From NCBI RefSeq assembly GCF_017301735.1, contig NZ_CP071090.1, positions 9,104,001 through 9,168,000 on the forward strand: a DNA stretch of 64,000 bases, read 5' to 3'. Shown here piece after piece: positions 22,123 to 31,275 of the stretch. Both the position numbers and the translations under genes were made by a program. The notes beneath the pieces are model-generated. The model was not told the DNA's origin and made no database searches. It saw only the letters and a program-made list of their open reading frames with translations. This stretch comes from Pyxidicoccus parkwaysis (GTDB lineage Bacteria > Myxococcota > Myxococcia > Myxococcales > Myxococcaceae). Numbering within the stretch: the first letter of the stretch is position 1; each line of letters begins with the position of its first letter.

Positions 22123-22740
22123 ATGCGACACACTCCCTGGATTGTCTCGGCGGCGGTGCTCCTCTGCGCGACGGCGGCGAGCGCCCGCGACCGCGACAAT
22201 GACGGCAGCCACGAGCACGACGGCTTCTACCTGCGCCTGCAATTGGGCGGCGGCTACACCCGCGCCGAAGTCGTGGGCGACGACCTCGCCATCAAGGGCG
22301 GAGGCGCGGGCGTCAACGCGGAAATCGGCGCCGCGCTGACGCGCAACTTCATCCTCTACGGAAAGCTCTTCGGCACGTCCGCGCCCAACCCGGACATCGA
22401 GGTGGGTGACCTCACCATCGAGGGCAATAACGACGACGTGAGCCAGAACTACGGCGCGCTCGGCGTGGGCGTCACGTACTACATCATGCCCGCCAACGTG
22501 TACCTGTCGGGCGCGGTCTCCTTCGCCCAGCTCAGCGTCAAGGATGATGGTGAGACTGTCGCGGAGACGGACCTGGGCGGCGGCCTCCACCTCGGCATCG
22601 GCAAGGAGTGGTGGGTGAGCGACAACTGGGGCCTGGGCATCGGCGCCGAGCTCGCGCTGGGCCGCGTCCCCGAGAAGAACGACTCGGCGAAGTGGAACGT
22701 GGTCAACGGCATGGTGTTCCTGTCCGCGACGTTCAACTGA
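22123..22740 (+). CDS. Outer-membrane beta-barrel protein
   Basis: This 205-residue protein has a cleavable signal (ends ATAASA) and alternating hydrophobic/polar strands typical of an eight-stranded barrel: FYLRLQLGGGYTRAEV, ALTRNFILYGKLFG, YGALGVGVTYYIM, LHLGIGKEWWV. It ends in the aromatic FLSATFN; terminal Asn after Phe is slightly atypical for BAM recognition. An acidic/His-rich stretch follows the signal. It is likely an OmpW/OmpA-barrel relative of unknown function. AAGGA sits 8 bp before the start. A perfect hairpin separates it from the convergent SDR gene. Confidence 0.8.
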   Translation: MRHTPWIVSAAVLLCATAASARDRDNDGSHEHDGFYLRLQLGGGYTRAEVVGDDLAIKGGGAGVNAEIGAALTRNFILYGKLFGTSAPNPDIEVGDLTIEGNNDDVSQNYGALGVGVTYYIMPANVYLSGAVSFAQLSVKDDGETVAETDLGGGLHLGIGKEWWVSDNWGLGIGAELALGRVPEKNDSAKWNVVNGMVFLSATFN

Positions 22741-22746
22741 GGCCCT

Positions 22747-22775
22747 GGCGGGCGGCCCCTTCTTCGCCGCCCGCC
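22747..22775. terminator. Bidirectional hairpin terminator
   Basis: GGCGGGCGGC (22747-22756) pairs perfectly with GCCGCCCGCC (22766-22775) around a 9-nt loop, squarely between convergent genes. The pyrimidine-rich CTCCCCTC follows on the plus strand. Confidence 0.6.
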
Positions 22776-22781
22776 CTCCCC

Positions 22782-23564
22782 TCACCCCTGCTGGTTGAGG
22801 CTGGCCGTGATGGAGCGAATGAGGGGGCGCGGACTGAAGCGCACCATCGCCGCGGCGAACGCATTGAGCGCGCCGTGCACCGTGAGCACGCGCCCGCGCA
22901 TCATCGACTTGTAGGCGTGCGCGGCCACGTCCGGCGCCTGCGCCACGCCGGGCCGCTGGAAAAGGCGCGACTTGTCGTTGCCCGCGCGCTGGGCGAACTC
23001 GGTGCGCGTGGCGCCGGGGCAATGGCACGTCACCGTCACGCCGGTGCCCTTCAGCTCGTACGAGAGCGCCTCCGAGAACGACATCACGAAGGCCTTCGTC
23101 GCATAGTACGTGGCCATGTACGGCCCGGGCTGGAAGCCGGCGGTGGAGGCGATGTTGAGGATGCGCCCGCTGCCGCGCTCGCGCATGGGCCGGGCGAACA
23201 GATGCGTCAGCTTCAGGAGCGCGGTGCAGTTGACCTGCACCATCTCCGCCTCGCGCGCCAGGTCCTGCTCCAGGAAGGGGCCGGTGGAGCCGAAGCCCGC
23301 GTTGTTGACGAGGAAGTCCACCGCCAGCCCCTTCTCGCGCACCGTCTCGAAGATGCGCTCGGGTGCGCCCGGCTGGACCAGGTCCGCCGGCAGCACGTGG
23401 GCCTTCACCCCGTGCTCCTTCTCCAGCTTCGCCGCGAGCGCCTCCAGCCGCTCGGCGCCGCGCGCCACCAGGATGACGTCGTGTCCGTCCTTCGCGAAGA
23501 GCTGCGCGAACTGCTCGCCCAGGCCCACCGAGGCACCGGTGATGAGAGCCACTTTGCGCGACAT
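22782..23564 (-). CDS. Short-chain dehydrogenase/reductase (classical SDR)
   Basis: This 260-residue Rossmann protein has the cofactor loop TGASVGLGEQ, LVNNAGFG, catalytic Ser in NIASTAG and YYATK (Tyr/Lys pair), so it is a competent classical SDR. The first Arg after the second strand (LVARGAERL) favours NADPH. The C-terminal FSPRPLIRSI helix resembles that of DltE/YqjQ-type SDRs near the membrane. Start 23564 has GGGAGG upstream; an in-frame ATG at 23606 has none. Substrate unknown. Confidence 0.85.
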   Translation of the reverse strand: MSRKVALITGASVGLGEQFAQLFAKDGHDVILVARGAERLEALAAKLEKEHGVKAHVLPADLVQPGAPERIFETVREKGLAVDFLVNNAGFGSTGPFLEQDLAREAEMVQVNCTALLKLTHLFARPMRERGSGRILNIASTAGFQPGPYMATYYATKAFVMSFSEALSYELKGTGVTVTCHCPGATRTEFAQRAGNDKSRLFQRPGVAQAPDVAAHAYKSMMRGRVLTVHGALNAFAAAMVRFSPRPLIRSITASLNQQG

Positions 23565-23697
23565 GATGTTTCCTCCCGGGCACTCCTTATAGCCGAGAGA
23601 GGGCATTCCAGACCCCGACTCCCAGCGTTCAAGAACAGACGGGCGCGGGCCCTTTTGGCATTGCTTTCAAACAGGCGGTCGCGAAAGCCTCTGCCCC

Positions 23698-24828
23698 ATG
23701 TCCTCTCCCAAGACTGACGCGGAACTCGAAAGTCCCCAGCTCGCGCGCGACGGCTTCGACGTCGCCAGCTTTCGCGACCTGCTCGCCCGCCTCAAGCGCG
23801 GGGAGCTCGCCGAGGCCGCGGCGCCGACGAGCGCGCTGCAGCCGCTCCACGAGGGCGACGTGCAGCCCCTGCCCCGCCCCGGCACGCCCGCGTACGAGAA
23901 GTACCGCGCGCGCGGCGAGGAGGCCTTCCGCAACGGACAGGTGGCGGCGCTCATCGTCGCGGGCGGCGCGGGCACGCGCTTCGGCGGCGCGGTGAAGGGG
24001 CTCGTCCCCGTCTACGGCGACCGGACGTTCCTCGACATCAAGCTGGAGGAGGGCCGCCGCCTGGAGCAGCGCTTCGGGCGCCCGGTGCCCATGGCGGTGA
24101 TGACGTCGTACCTCACGCATGACGGCATCGAGGAGCACCTGAAGAAGACGGGCCAGACGAAGCACGTCTACCTCTTCCGCCAGCGCATGCTGCCGCGCCT
24201 GACGGCCTCGCACGAGCTGTGGCGCGACGCGGAGGGGCAGCTCTCCTTCGCGCCGTCCGGCCACGGCGACGTGTTCCGCGCGCTGCGCGACAGCGGCGTG
24301 GGCGAGGCGCTGCGCAAGCAGGGCGTGCGGCAGGTCTACTTCTCCAACGTGGACAACCTCGCCGCCACGCTGGACCCGGTCGTCATCGGCATGCACCTGG
24401 AGCTGGGCAAGCAGATGACGGTGGAAGTCACGCCGCGCACCAACCCCGCCAGCGGCGCGCTGGACGCGGGCGCCGCGCCGGTGCGGCTCAACGGCATGCT
24501 CCAGCTCGTGGAGAAGGTGGATGCGACGAAGCACGCCACCATCTCCACCAACAACATCACCTTCGATTTGGAGCCCCTGCTCGACAAGGACATCCCCATC
24601 CCCTACCGCGTCGTCACCAAGAAGGTGGATGGCCAGCCGGTGATTCAGCTGGAGCAGGTGACGGCGGAGGCAAGCAGCCTCGCGCGTCCGGACGGCCAGC
24701 CGCTGCTGCCCGTCACCTTCATCGAGGTGGAGCGCGTGGACCCCGCCACCAGCCGCTTCGAGCCGGTGAAGGCGCCGGAGGACTTCCCCCGCGTGAAGGA
24801 CCGCCTCAAGGCGCGCATGGGGAGCTGA
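23698..24828 (+). CDS. UTP-glucose-1-phosphate uridylyltransferase family (UDPGP) protein
   Basis: This 376-residue nucleotidyltransferase has a UDPGP-type fold rather than the bacterial GalU type. It shows the uridine loop LIVAGGAGTRFGG, a lysine in VKGLVPV, YLTHDGIEEHLKK, a SGHGDVF substrate loop, and VYFSNVDNLAA (nucleotide/metal Asp). It would make UDP-glucose or UDP-N-acetylhexosamine for polysaccharides. At 376 residues it is shorter than eukaryotic UGP/UAP enzymes and lacks their C-terminal beta-helix. The gene is monocistronic and convergent with the histidine kinase at 24844. Confidence 0.8.
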   Translation: MSSPKTDAELESPQLARDGFDVASFRDLLARLKRGELAEAAAPTSALQPLHEGDVQPLPRPGTPAYEKYRARGEEAFRNGQVAALIVAGGAGTRFGGAVKGLVPVYGDRTFLDIKLEEGRRLEQRFGRPVPMAVMTSYLTHDGIEEHLKKTGQTKHVYLFRQRMLPRLTASHELWRDAEGQLSFAPSGHGDVFRALRDSGVGEALRKQGVRQVYFSNVDNLAATLDPVVIGMHLELGKQMTVEVTPRTNPASGALDAGAAPVRLNGMLQLVEKVDATKHATISTNNITFDLEPLLDKDIPIPYRVVTKKVDGQPVIQLEQVTAEASSLARPDGQPLLPVTFIEVERVDPATSRFEPVKAPEDFPRVKDRLKARMGS

Positions 24829-24843
24829 AGCGGTAGCAGCGGC

Positions 24844-27000
24844 TCACCGGGGGAGGACCACCTCGAAGCGGCTGCCCTGGCCGGGCGTGCTGTGGACGTG
24901 GACCTCCCCGCCGTGGGACTCGACAATCTGCCGGGTGATGTAGAGCCCCAGCCCGAGTCCCCCGTAGTGCCGCTCGCTGACGGCGCGGCCGAAGCGCTCG
25001 AAGATGCGCGACAGGTGCTCGGGCGCGATGCCGATGCCCGAGTCCTCCACCACGATTCGCACGTGGGCCTCGTCTCCGGAGAGCGACACGTGCACGGGCT
25101 TGCCCGCGCCGTACTTCAGCGCGTTGGTGAGCAGGTTCGTCACCACCTGGTCCACGCGCAGCCTGTCCCAGCTTCCGCGCATGTCGTCGCGCGCGTCGAG
25201 CGTCACCGGGCACCCGGCCTGGTTCGCGGTGACGGAGAAGCGCGAAATCACGTCGCGCGCCACCTCGGCCAGGTCCATGGGCTCGCGGTCCAACGTCAGC
25301 CGCCCGCTGGAGATGCGAGACACGTCCAACAGCCCATTCACCAGCGCGGACAGCTTCGTCACCTGCCGCTGCACCACGTCCAGTTGCGAGGACACCGTGG
25401 CGGTGGGGAGGGTGGGCGAGCCCTTCTGCGTCTCGCGTCGCAGCGACTGGAGGCGTAGCTGCAGCGGCGTCAGCGGCGTCTTCAATTCATGGCTGGCGAT
25501 GGAGAGGAACTCGTCGCGCAGCAGCACCGACTTGCGGGCCTCGCGGTAGAGGATGGCGTTGTCCAGGAGCAGCGCGGCGCGGCGCGCGAGGTCCTGCGCC
25601 GTCACGAGGTCCGCCTGCGTGTAGCGCCGCGAGGGGCGCACGGCGAGGAAGGTGAGCGCCCCCAGCGAGCGGCCCCGCGCCAGCAGCGGGACGGACATGA
25701 TGCAGTGGAAGCCCACCTCCTTCATGACCTCGTAGTGCCGCTGGCTCACGGACACGCGGCGCAGCCACGCTTCGGAGATGTCATCCACCAGCACGGACTC
25801 GGCGCGGCGCACCACGCGCGTGGTGGGGTGGTTGGAGCCGGTGGCACCGGGCGGATAGCCGCGCACCTCGCGGGCCAGGGCCTCCTGCGAGGCCTCCGCG
25901 TGCGCCACGGACCTGCGGTGCGCGACGCCCGCGTCGTCGAGGAGGTCCACGAAGCACCAGTCCGCCATGGTGGGCACGGTGAGCCACGCGAGCGCGTCCA
26001 GCGTCGCCTTCGGGTCCAGCGACGAGGACGTCAGCACGCGGCTCGCCTCGGAGAGGAAGGCCGCGCGCTGCTCGGCCGCCTCCGCCAGGGTGCGCGCCGC
26101 CTGCTCCTCGCGCAACAGCCGCTCCAGCTCGCCCTCGGCGGGCCTCGCCGAGGTGAGGTCGGTGTTGACGCCCACCCACTCGCGCGCGGTGCCGTCGTCG
26201 TTGAGCACCGCCACGCCGCGCGCCAGCGTGGGGAAGTACGAGCCGTCCCTGCGGCGCAGGCGGTACTCGCACTCATAGAGGCCGCCCACGCGGGTGGTGC
26301 GGCGCACCACGTCCGCCACGCGCGCCTGGTCCTCCGGGTGGATGGCGGACATCCATCCCCAGCCGGAGTACTGCTCGTGGTTCTGCCCGGTGAAGTCGCC
26401 CCACGTGGTGCTCACCTGGGTGATGGCGCCCCGGGCATCCGCCGTCCACACCACCTGCCGCGATGCGCGGACGAGCGCATGGAAGCGCTCCTCGGACTGG
26501 CGCAGCTTCCTGCGCAGGGCCGCGTTCTCCTCGCGCAGCCGCACCGTCTCCAGCACCATGCCGGCCAGGTCCACCAGGCTGTCGAGCGCAACCCCGTCCT
26601 CCTCCGTGAAGTCGCGTCCGGACTCGGGGTCGAAGACCTGGATGGAGCCCACGCCGCCCGGCAGCGTCACCGACAGCCAGCCGCGAGACGAGGCGCCATA
26701 ATCCTCCCCGCATGGCTCCAGCCGGAGCCGCGCCTTGTCCGCGCGGGGCGCGGGCAATGGAACGGAGTAGCCGCCCCACGCCTGATAGGTCTTCGACAGG
26801 GACGTGGCGACGGCGCCATGGGGGCGGGTGGCATTCGGCGCCAGCGTCGCGGTGGCCTGATGTGCCCGCGTCAGCCCTCGCGCCGTCTCCGCCATGAGGA
26901 ACAGCGCTTCCTCGAGCGTGGGCGCCGCGAAGAGCGACCGGGCGCCCACCTCCTGCTCGGTCGGTTCCTGCGGCAAGGGCACAGCGGGCTCCATCGACAT
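24844..27000 (-). CDS. Sensor histidine kinase: GAF-like - PAS - GAF - HisKA - HATPase
   Basis: This 718-residue soluble kinase has an N-terminal GAF-like segment (about 30-170, GGYSVPLPA...VGSIQVFDPESGRDF), then a PAS/PAC domain (about 190-310; RFHALVRASRQVVWTAD, EYRLRRRDGSYFPTLARG) and a second GAF (about 340-500; MADWCFVDLLDD, MSVPLLARGRSLGALTF). The HisKA motif is SIASHELKTPLTPLQL and the ATPase shows LLTNALKYG, DSGIGI, FERFGR and GLGLGLYI. No receiver is attached. Start 27000 follows GGGGG at 11 nt. It sits next to an ECF sigma gene reading the same way, 113 bp upstream; functional linkage is unproven. Confidence 0.88.
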   Translation of the reverse strand: MSMEPAVPLPQEPTEQEVGARSLFAAPTLEEALFLMAETARGLTRAHQATATLAPNATRPHGAVATSLSKTYQAWGGYSVPLPAPRADKARLRLEPCGEDYGASSRGWLSVTLPGGVGSIQVFDPESGRDFTEEDGVALDSLVDLAGMVLETVRLREENAALRRKLRQSEERFHALVRASRQVVWTADARGAITQVSTTWGDFTGQNHEQYSGWGWMSAIHPEDQARVADVVRRTTRVGGLYECEYRLRRRDGSYFPTLARGVAVLNDDGTAREWVGVNTDLTSARPAEGELERLLREEQAARTLAEAAEQRAAFLSEASRVLTSSSLDPKATLDALAWLTVPTMADWCFVDLLDDAGVAHRRSVAHAEASQEALAREVRGYPPGATGSNHPTTRVVRRAESVLVDDISEAWLRRVSVSQRHYEVMKEVGFHCIMSVPLLARGRSLGALTFLAVRPSRRYTQADLVTAQDLARRAALLLDNAILYREARKSVLLRDEFLSIASHELKTPLTPLQLRLQSLRRETQKGSPTLPTATVSSQLDVVQRQVTKLSALVNGLLDVSRISSGRLTLDREPMDLAEVARDVISRFSVTANQAGCPVTLDARDDMRGSWDRLRVDQVVTNLLTNALKYGAGKPVHVSLSGDEAHVRIVVEDSGIGIAPEHLSRIFERFGRAVSERHYGGLGLGLYITRQIVESHGGEVHVHSTPGQGSRFEVVLPR

Positions 27001-27113
27001 GCGTGCGCATCCCCCTGGAGCACAACGGACACGGGAAACGTTCACATCGGCTGGAGCCGCGCTCCGCCCGGGCCGGCCGCACAGCAACCGGGCGGGAGCG
27101 CGGATGACGGGCC

Positions 27114-27995
27114 TCAGCCGGCGTCGAGCACCGACACCTCGAGCGCGCGCAGGCTCGCGGGCCTGGCCGCCGTGTCGATGTGGGAAATCTTCCCGTCCTT
27201 GAACGTGAAGCGCAGCGTGAGGAGGAGCCGCCCCTGGGGCGCCACGATGATTCCCACCTCGCCATTGATGAACGCCGTCCGCGCGGCGACGGCGCCGCGT
27301 GCGCCCTTGAGCGCGAACGGGGCCACGGTCCGCGCCCCGCGAAGCTCCAGCGGCGCACCCGCGGCACGCTCGCCTTGCAGCACCACCTCCGGGTCCAGAA
27401 CCGCGAGCAGCGCGTCCAAATCTCCCGTGCGCAGGGCCATGAGGAACGCATTGACCGCGCTCCGCTGACGCGTGAGCTCGGACTCGGGAAGCGAGGATGC
27501 GCCCTGCACGCGGCGGCGCGCGCGGCTCGCGAGCTGCCGGGCCGCGGCCGGCTCGCGCCCGACGATGGCCGCAATCTCCTCGAAGGGGACGGAGAACAAG
27601 TCGTGCAGCACGAAGGCGACGCGCTCGGCGGGCGCCAGCGTGTCGAGCACCACGAGCAGCGCGAGCCCCACCTGGTCCGCGAGCAGCGCCTCCTGCTCCG
27701 GGGACGGGACACCGCCCTCGCGGTTCACCAGCGGCTCTGGCACGCCCTCACCTTGAGGTTCCTCGCGCCGGGCCTCGCGGACACGCAGCATGTCCAGGCA
27801 CACCCTGGCCACCACCGTGGTCAGCCAGCCCCCGAGGTTGTCGACGCCGCTCGTGTCCGCGCGGCTGAGCCGGAACCAGGACTCCTGGACGGCGTCCTCC
27901 GCCTCGCTCAGCGAGCCGAGCATCCGGTAGGCCACGCCGCGCAGGTGGGCCCGATGCGCCTCGAACCGCCCCGCCAGCCCGTCTTTTTCGTGCAT
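27114..27995 (-). CDS. ECF41/SigJ-like sigma factor with fused SnoaL-like domain
   Basis: This 293-residue protein has sigma2 (AHLRGVAYRMLGSLSEAEDA, VQESWFRLSR) and sigma4 (LDTLAPAERVAFVLHDLF, VPFEEIAAIVGRE) followed by a C-terminal SnoaL-like domain (about 175-293) instead of an anti-sigma partner, the layout of ECF41/SigJ. The next gene, in divergent orientation, is a carboxymuconolactone decarboxylase and then an NmrA-like reductase, the classical ECF41 neighbourhood. However, the DGGGK signature expected after VVL reads QGERAAGAP, and the NPDK signature at the end reads TAARPASL, so the regulatory signature motifs are not conserved. Start 27995 has GGAG eight bases upstream. Confidence 0.85.
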   Translation of the reverse strand: MHEKDGLAGRFEAHRAHLRGVAYRMLGSLSEAEDAVQESWFRLSRADTSGVDNLGGWLTTVVARVCLDMLRVREARREEPQGEGVPEPLVNREGGVPSPEQEALLADQVGLALLVVLDTLAPAERVAFVLHDLFSVPFEEIAAIVGREPAAARQLASRARRRVQGASSLPESELTRQRSAVNAFLMALRTGDLDALLAVLDPEVVLQGERAAGAPLELRGARTVAPFALKGARGAVAARTAFINGEVGIIVAPQGRLLLTLRFTFKDGKISHIDTAARPASLRALEVSVLDAG

Positions 27996-27996
27996 C

Positions 27997-28023
27997 GGTC
28001 ACATCTCCTTTTCGGGATTCGTC
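27997..28023 (+). promoter_or_regulatory. Candidate ECF41-type promoter for the carboxymuconolactone decarboxylase gene
   Basis: GGTCACA at 27997-28003, exactly 16 nt, then CGTC at 28020-28023. The reported ECF41 target promoter is TGTCACA-N16-CGTC, so only one base differs. It points at the gene starting at 28076, leaving a leader of about 45 nt. Confidence 0.65.
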
Positions 28024-28075
28024 ATGCCTTTGAACCCGGACGAACAACCCCGGATGAACCCCGAAGGAGAACATC

Positions 28076-28531
28076 ATGCAAGCACGAATGAAGAACCCCG
28101 CGGTGCACAACCCCGAGGCCCTCAACGCCATCCTGGCGCTGGTGAAGTCCCTGAAGCAGGGCGGCGTGCCCGAGCGCACGCTCGAGCTCGTCCACCTGCG
28201 GACCAGTCAAATCAACGGCTGCGCCTTCTGCCTGGACCTGGGCCTGCGCGAGGCCCGCAAGCTGGGCGAGACGGATGAGCGCCTCTTCATGGTGTCCGCG
28301 TGGAGGGAGTCGCCGCACTTCAACGAGGCCGAGCGCGCGGCGCTGGCGTACGCCGAGTACGCCACCCGACTCAGTGACCGCTCGGACCCGGTGCCCGACG
28401 ACATCTGGAAGGAGGTCGCGAAGTGCTATGAGGAGCCCGCGCTCGCGCAGCTCGTCATGTACGTCGCGATGATCAACATGTTCAACCGCGTCAACGTCTC
28501 CACGCGGCAGGTGCCCGGCACGGGCTGGTGA
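28076..28531 (+). CDS. Carboxymuconolactone decarboxylase/AhpD family protein
   Basis: This 151-residue all-helical protein has the AhpD-type redox motif INGCAFCLDLG (CxxC) followed by the conserved LGETDERL and EAERAALAYAE segments. Family members with CxxC act as peroxidase-reducing or thiol-disulfide enzymes rather than true decarboxylases. A strong GAAGGAG precedes the ATG. An ECF41-like promoter motif lies about 50 bp upstream, and the divergent sigma gene encodes the expected controller, so it is probably the sigma target. A hairpin follows. Confidence 0.88.
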   Translation: MQARMKNPAVHNPEALNAILALVKSLKQGGVPERTLELVHLRTSQINGCAFCLDLGLREARKLGETDERLFMVSAWRESPHFNEAERAALAYAEYATRLSDRSDPVPDDIWKEVAKCYEEPALAQLVMYVAMINMFNRVNVSTRQVPGTGW

Positions 28532-28556
28532 CGTCGAGGCGCTGGACTCACGGAAG

Positions 28557-28577
28557 CCCCGCGCCCCGAGCGCGGGG
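28557..28577. terminator. Hairpin between convergent genes
   Basis: CCCCGCG (28557-28563) and CGCGGGG (28571-28577) form a 7-bp stem with a 7-nt loop in the 76-bp gap between convergent genes. Confidence 0.45.
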
Positions 28578-28607
28578 AGTCGTGGCGCGGAATCGACCTG
28601 GGCGCGG

Positions 28608-29495
28608 CTACGCGTCCGGAGCGGGAGTGAGCCCGTCACGGTGGGCGCGGACCCAGGCCTCGAAGGAGCGCCAGCCCACCTCCGGAAACTCCCGCCGCAG
28701 AGCGACGATGTCCGCGCGGAAGCCGGCGCGAGACATCCACGCGAGGAGCGCCACGAGGTTCCGCCCCAGCTCTCCCTGCGCCGGAAATGAGTCCAGGGGC
28801 AGTTCGACGGGGCGAATGGGCCTGCCCAGCTCGCGGGAGAGAACCCGGGCGGCCTCGTCCCCGTCGAGCTCATCACCCGCGAGGTCGAACCTGCGCCCGA
28901 GGAACGGCTCGCGCCGCTCGAAGGCGAGCGCGCAGAAGCGCCCGATGTCCTCCACCGCCATGTATTGGACGCGCCGCTCCACCGGCATCCAGCGGGAGAA
29001 CGTGCCGCCGCGCAGGCCCGTCAGGCTGAAGGGCGTCAGCAGGTTCTCCAGGAAGTACGCGGGCGCGACGATGGTGAAGGGCAGGCCGGAGCGGACGAGG
29101 TGCTCCTCGACGCGGCGCTTGCTCTCGAAGCTGGGGATGCCGGTGTCCCGGTCCGCGTTACACGCCGAGGTGAGCACGAAGTGCGCGACACGCGCCTCGC
29201 GCGCCGCGTCCACCAGCGCCATGCCCTTCATGGCCTCCTCGGCAATCCCCTCGAAGGGCGTGGTGACGCCGAAGACGGCCTCCACGCCCGCCATGGCGCG
29301 CACCAGGGACGCGAAGTCCTCGAAGCGTCCCGGGACGAGCACGGCCCCGAGGCGCTCGAGCTCCCGCGCGGCGGGCGCCTCCGGAAAGCGCACGAGCACA
29401 CGCACGCGATGGCCCCGCTCCAGCAGGCAGCGGGCCACCGCACCTCCCTGCTGTCCCGTGGCTCCCGTCACGAGCACGTTGCGAATCGCTGGCAT
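28608..29495 (-). CDS. NmrA-like NAD(P)-binding protein
   Basis: This 295-residue atypical SDR has the extended-type loop VTGATGQQGGAVARCLL, the sugar-epimerase-like LVRFPEAP, and HFVLTSACNADRDTGIPSFESKRRVEEHL, where the Lys but not the classical Tyr is in place, as in NmrA/HSCARG regulators and azoreductase-like family members. It probably binds NADPH as a redox sensor or reductase. Start 29495 has GGGAGGT five bases upstream. It lies in the ECF41-type neighbourhood (oxidoreductase partner) but is convergent with the decarboxylase gene, so it must be transcribed from its own promoter. Confidence 0.83.
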   Translation of the reverse strand: MPAIRNVLVTGATGQQGGAVARCLLERGHRVRVLVRFPEAPAARELERLGAVLVPGRFEDFASLVRAMAGVEAVFGVTTPFEGIAEEAMKGMALVDAAREARVAHFVLTSACNADRDTGIPSFESKRRVEEHLVRSGLPFTIVAPAYFLENLLTPFSLTGLRGGTFSRWMPVERRVQYMAVEDIGRFCALAFERREPFLGRRFDLAGDELDGDEAARVLSRELGRPIRPVELPLDSFPAQGELGRNLVALLAWMSRAGFRADIVALRREFPEVGWRSFEAWVRAHRDGLTPAPDA

Positions 29496-29794
29496 CACGG
29501 ACCTCCCTCGCGAACCCTGTGGCGCATTCCTCCATGGGGAGCACTGCCCGCGGGTGTGACAGGCGCCGCACCAGAATGACTGCTTCCCCTCAGAAGCAGG
29601 CGTCCTGGGGCAACGCGTCATGCTCGGGTACACGAGTGGACGGCGCGCGTCTGCGGCGCTGGTGGCCCCCCTCCCGGTTTCATACATTGCGCCCCGTTCC
29701 ACACTGCCCGGCGAGGCCCCCTCCCCTGCGAGCAACCAGCGCAGCGGGAGTCCCTGGCCCGGCCGTGGGGTTGGCACACACAGAGGGCCCGGCC

Positions 29795-31237
29795 ATGGAG
29801 AAGGTACTCAACTACATCGGCGGAGAGTTGCTGCCCGCCAGCGGCAATGCATGGCTCGACAAGCCCGAGCCGGCAACGGGGGAGACGTACGCGAAGGTGC
29901 CCGACTCCGACGAGCCGGACGTGCAGCGCGCCGTGGAAGCCGCCTCGCGCGCGTTCCCCGCCTGGTCCGCGACTCCCGCCGTGGACCGCTCGCGCCTGCT
30001 TCGCCGCATCGCGGACGCGATTCGCAACCGCCTCGACGCCTTCGCCCGCGCGGAGTCCATCGACACGGGCAAGCCCCTGTCCGTCGCCTCCTCCGTCGAC
30101 ATCCCGCGCAGCATCCTCAACTTCGAGTTCTTCGCGGACGCGGTGACTCAGTTCTCCAGCGAGGCGCACCAGACGGACAACGTCGCGCTCAACTACACGC
30201 TGCGCTCGCCGCTGGGCGTGGTGGGCTGCATCTCCCCGTGGAACCTGCCGCTGTATCTCCTCACGTGGAAGATTGCTCCGGCGCTCGCCATCGGTAACTG
30301 CGTCGTCGCCAAGCCGTCCGAAGTCACGCCGATGACGGCGTACCTGTTGTCGCAGGTGTGCCGCGACGTGGGCCTGCCGCCGGGCGTGCTCAACCTCGTG
30401 CACGGCCTGGGCCCCAAGGTGGGCGCGGCGATGAGCCGCCACCCGGACATCGCCGCCATCTCCTTCACCGGCAGCACGCGCACCGGCGCGGAGATTGCCC
30501 GCGTGGCCGCGCCCGCCTTCAAGAAGCTGTCGCTGGAGATGGGCGGGAAGAATCCCAACGTCATCTTCGCGGACTGCGACTTCGACGAGGCGCTCAACAC
30601 CACGCTGCGCTCGTCCTTCGCCAACCAGGGGCAGATTTGCCTCTGCGGCCCGCGCATCTTCGTGCAGCGTCCCATCTACGAGCGCTTCAAGGAGGCGCTC
30701 GTCACCCGCACCCGCGCGCTGAAGGTGGGCGACCCGCTGGAGGCCGGCACGGACCAGGGCGCGCTGGTGTCTCAGCAGCACTTCGACAAGGTGCTGAGCT
30801 ACGTGGAGCTCGCGAAGCAGGAGGGCGGCCGCGTCCTCACCGGCGGCAAGCGCGCCAGCATGTCGGGCCGCTGCCGCAATGGTTGGTTCGTGGAGCCCAC
30901 CCTCATCGAGGGCCTCGACGCCGCGTGCCGCACCAACCAGGAGGAAATCTTCGGGCCGGTGGCCACGCTGATTCCCTTCGACTCGGAGGAGGAGGTCCTC
31001 ACCTGGGCCAACTCCACGAAGTACGGCCTCGCCGCCAGCGTGTGGACGAAGGACTTGCAGCGCGCGCACCGCTTCGCCTCGCGGCTGCACAGCGGCATCG
31101 TCTGGGTGAACACGTGGATGCTGCGCGACTTGCGCACGCCGTTCGGCGGCGTGAAGGACTCGGGCGTGGGGCGAGAGGGCGGCTGGGACGCGCTGCGCTT
31201 CTTCACCGAGCCGAAGAACGTCTGCATCAAGCTGTGA
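29795..31237 (+). CDS. nbaE: 2-aminomuconic 6-semialdehyde dehydrogenase
   Basis: This 480-residue aldehyde dehydrogenase oxidises 2-aminomuconate semialdehyde to 2-aminomuconate with NAD. The fold markers are SPWNLPLYLLTWK, FTGSTRTGAEI, LSLEMGGKNPNVIF and the catalytic Cys in NQGQICLCG; Glu is in LEMGG and EEIFGPV is present. It is closest in character to the ALDH8/NbaE/AmnC group, and the neighbours (deaminase, dioxygenase, ACMS decarboxylase) fix the substrate. First gene of the kynurenine operon, with a 299-bp upstream gap that should hold the promoter. Assignment by family and context. Confidence 0.85.
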   Translation: MEKVLNYIGGELLPASGNAWLDKPEPATGETYAKVPDSDEPDVQRAVEAASRAFPAWSATPAVDRSRLLRRIADAIRNRLDAFARAESIDTGKPLSVASSVDIPRSILNFEFFADAVTQFSSEAHQTDNVALNYTLRSPLGVVGCISPWNLPLYLLTWKIAPALAIGNCVVAKPSEVTPMTAYLLSQVCRDVGLPPGVLNLVHGLGPKVGAAMSRHPDIAAISFTGSTRTGAEIARVAAPAFKKLSLEMGGKNPNVIFADCDFDEALNTTLRSSFANQGQICLCGPRIFVQRPIYERFKEALVTRTRALKVGDPLEAGTDQGALVSQQHFDKVLSYVELAKQEGGRVLTGGKRASMSGRCRNGWFVEPTLIEGLDAACRTNQEEIFGPVATLIPFDSEEEVLTWANSTKYGLAASVWTKDLQRAHRFASRLHSGIVWVNTWMLRDLRTPFGGVKDSGVGREGGWDALRFFTEPKNVCIKL

Positions 31238-31275
31238 GGCTTCCAATCTTCTAGCAGCCCCTCCCAGGAGCCATC

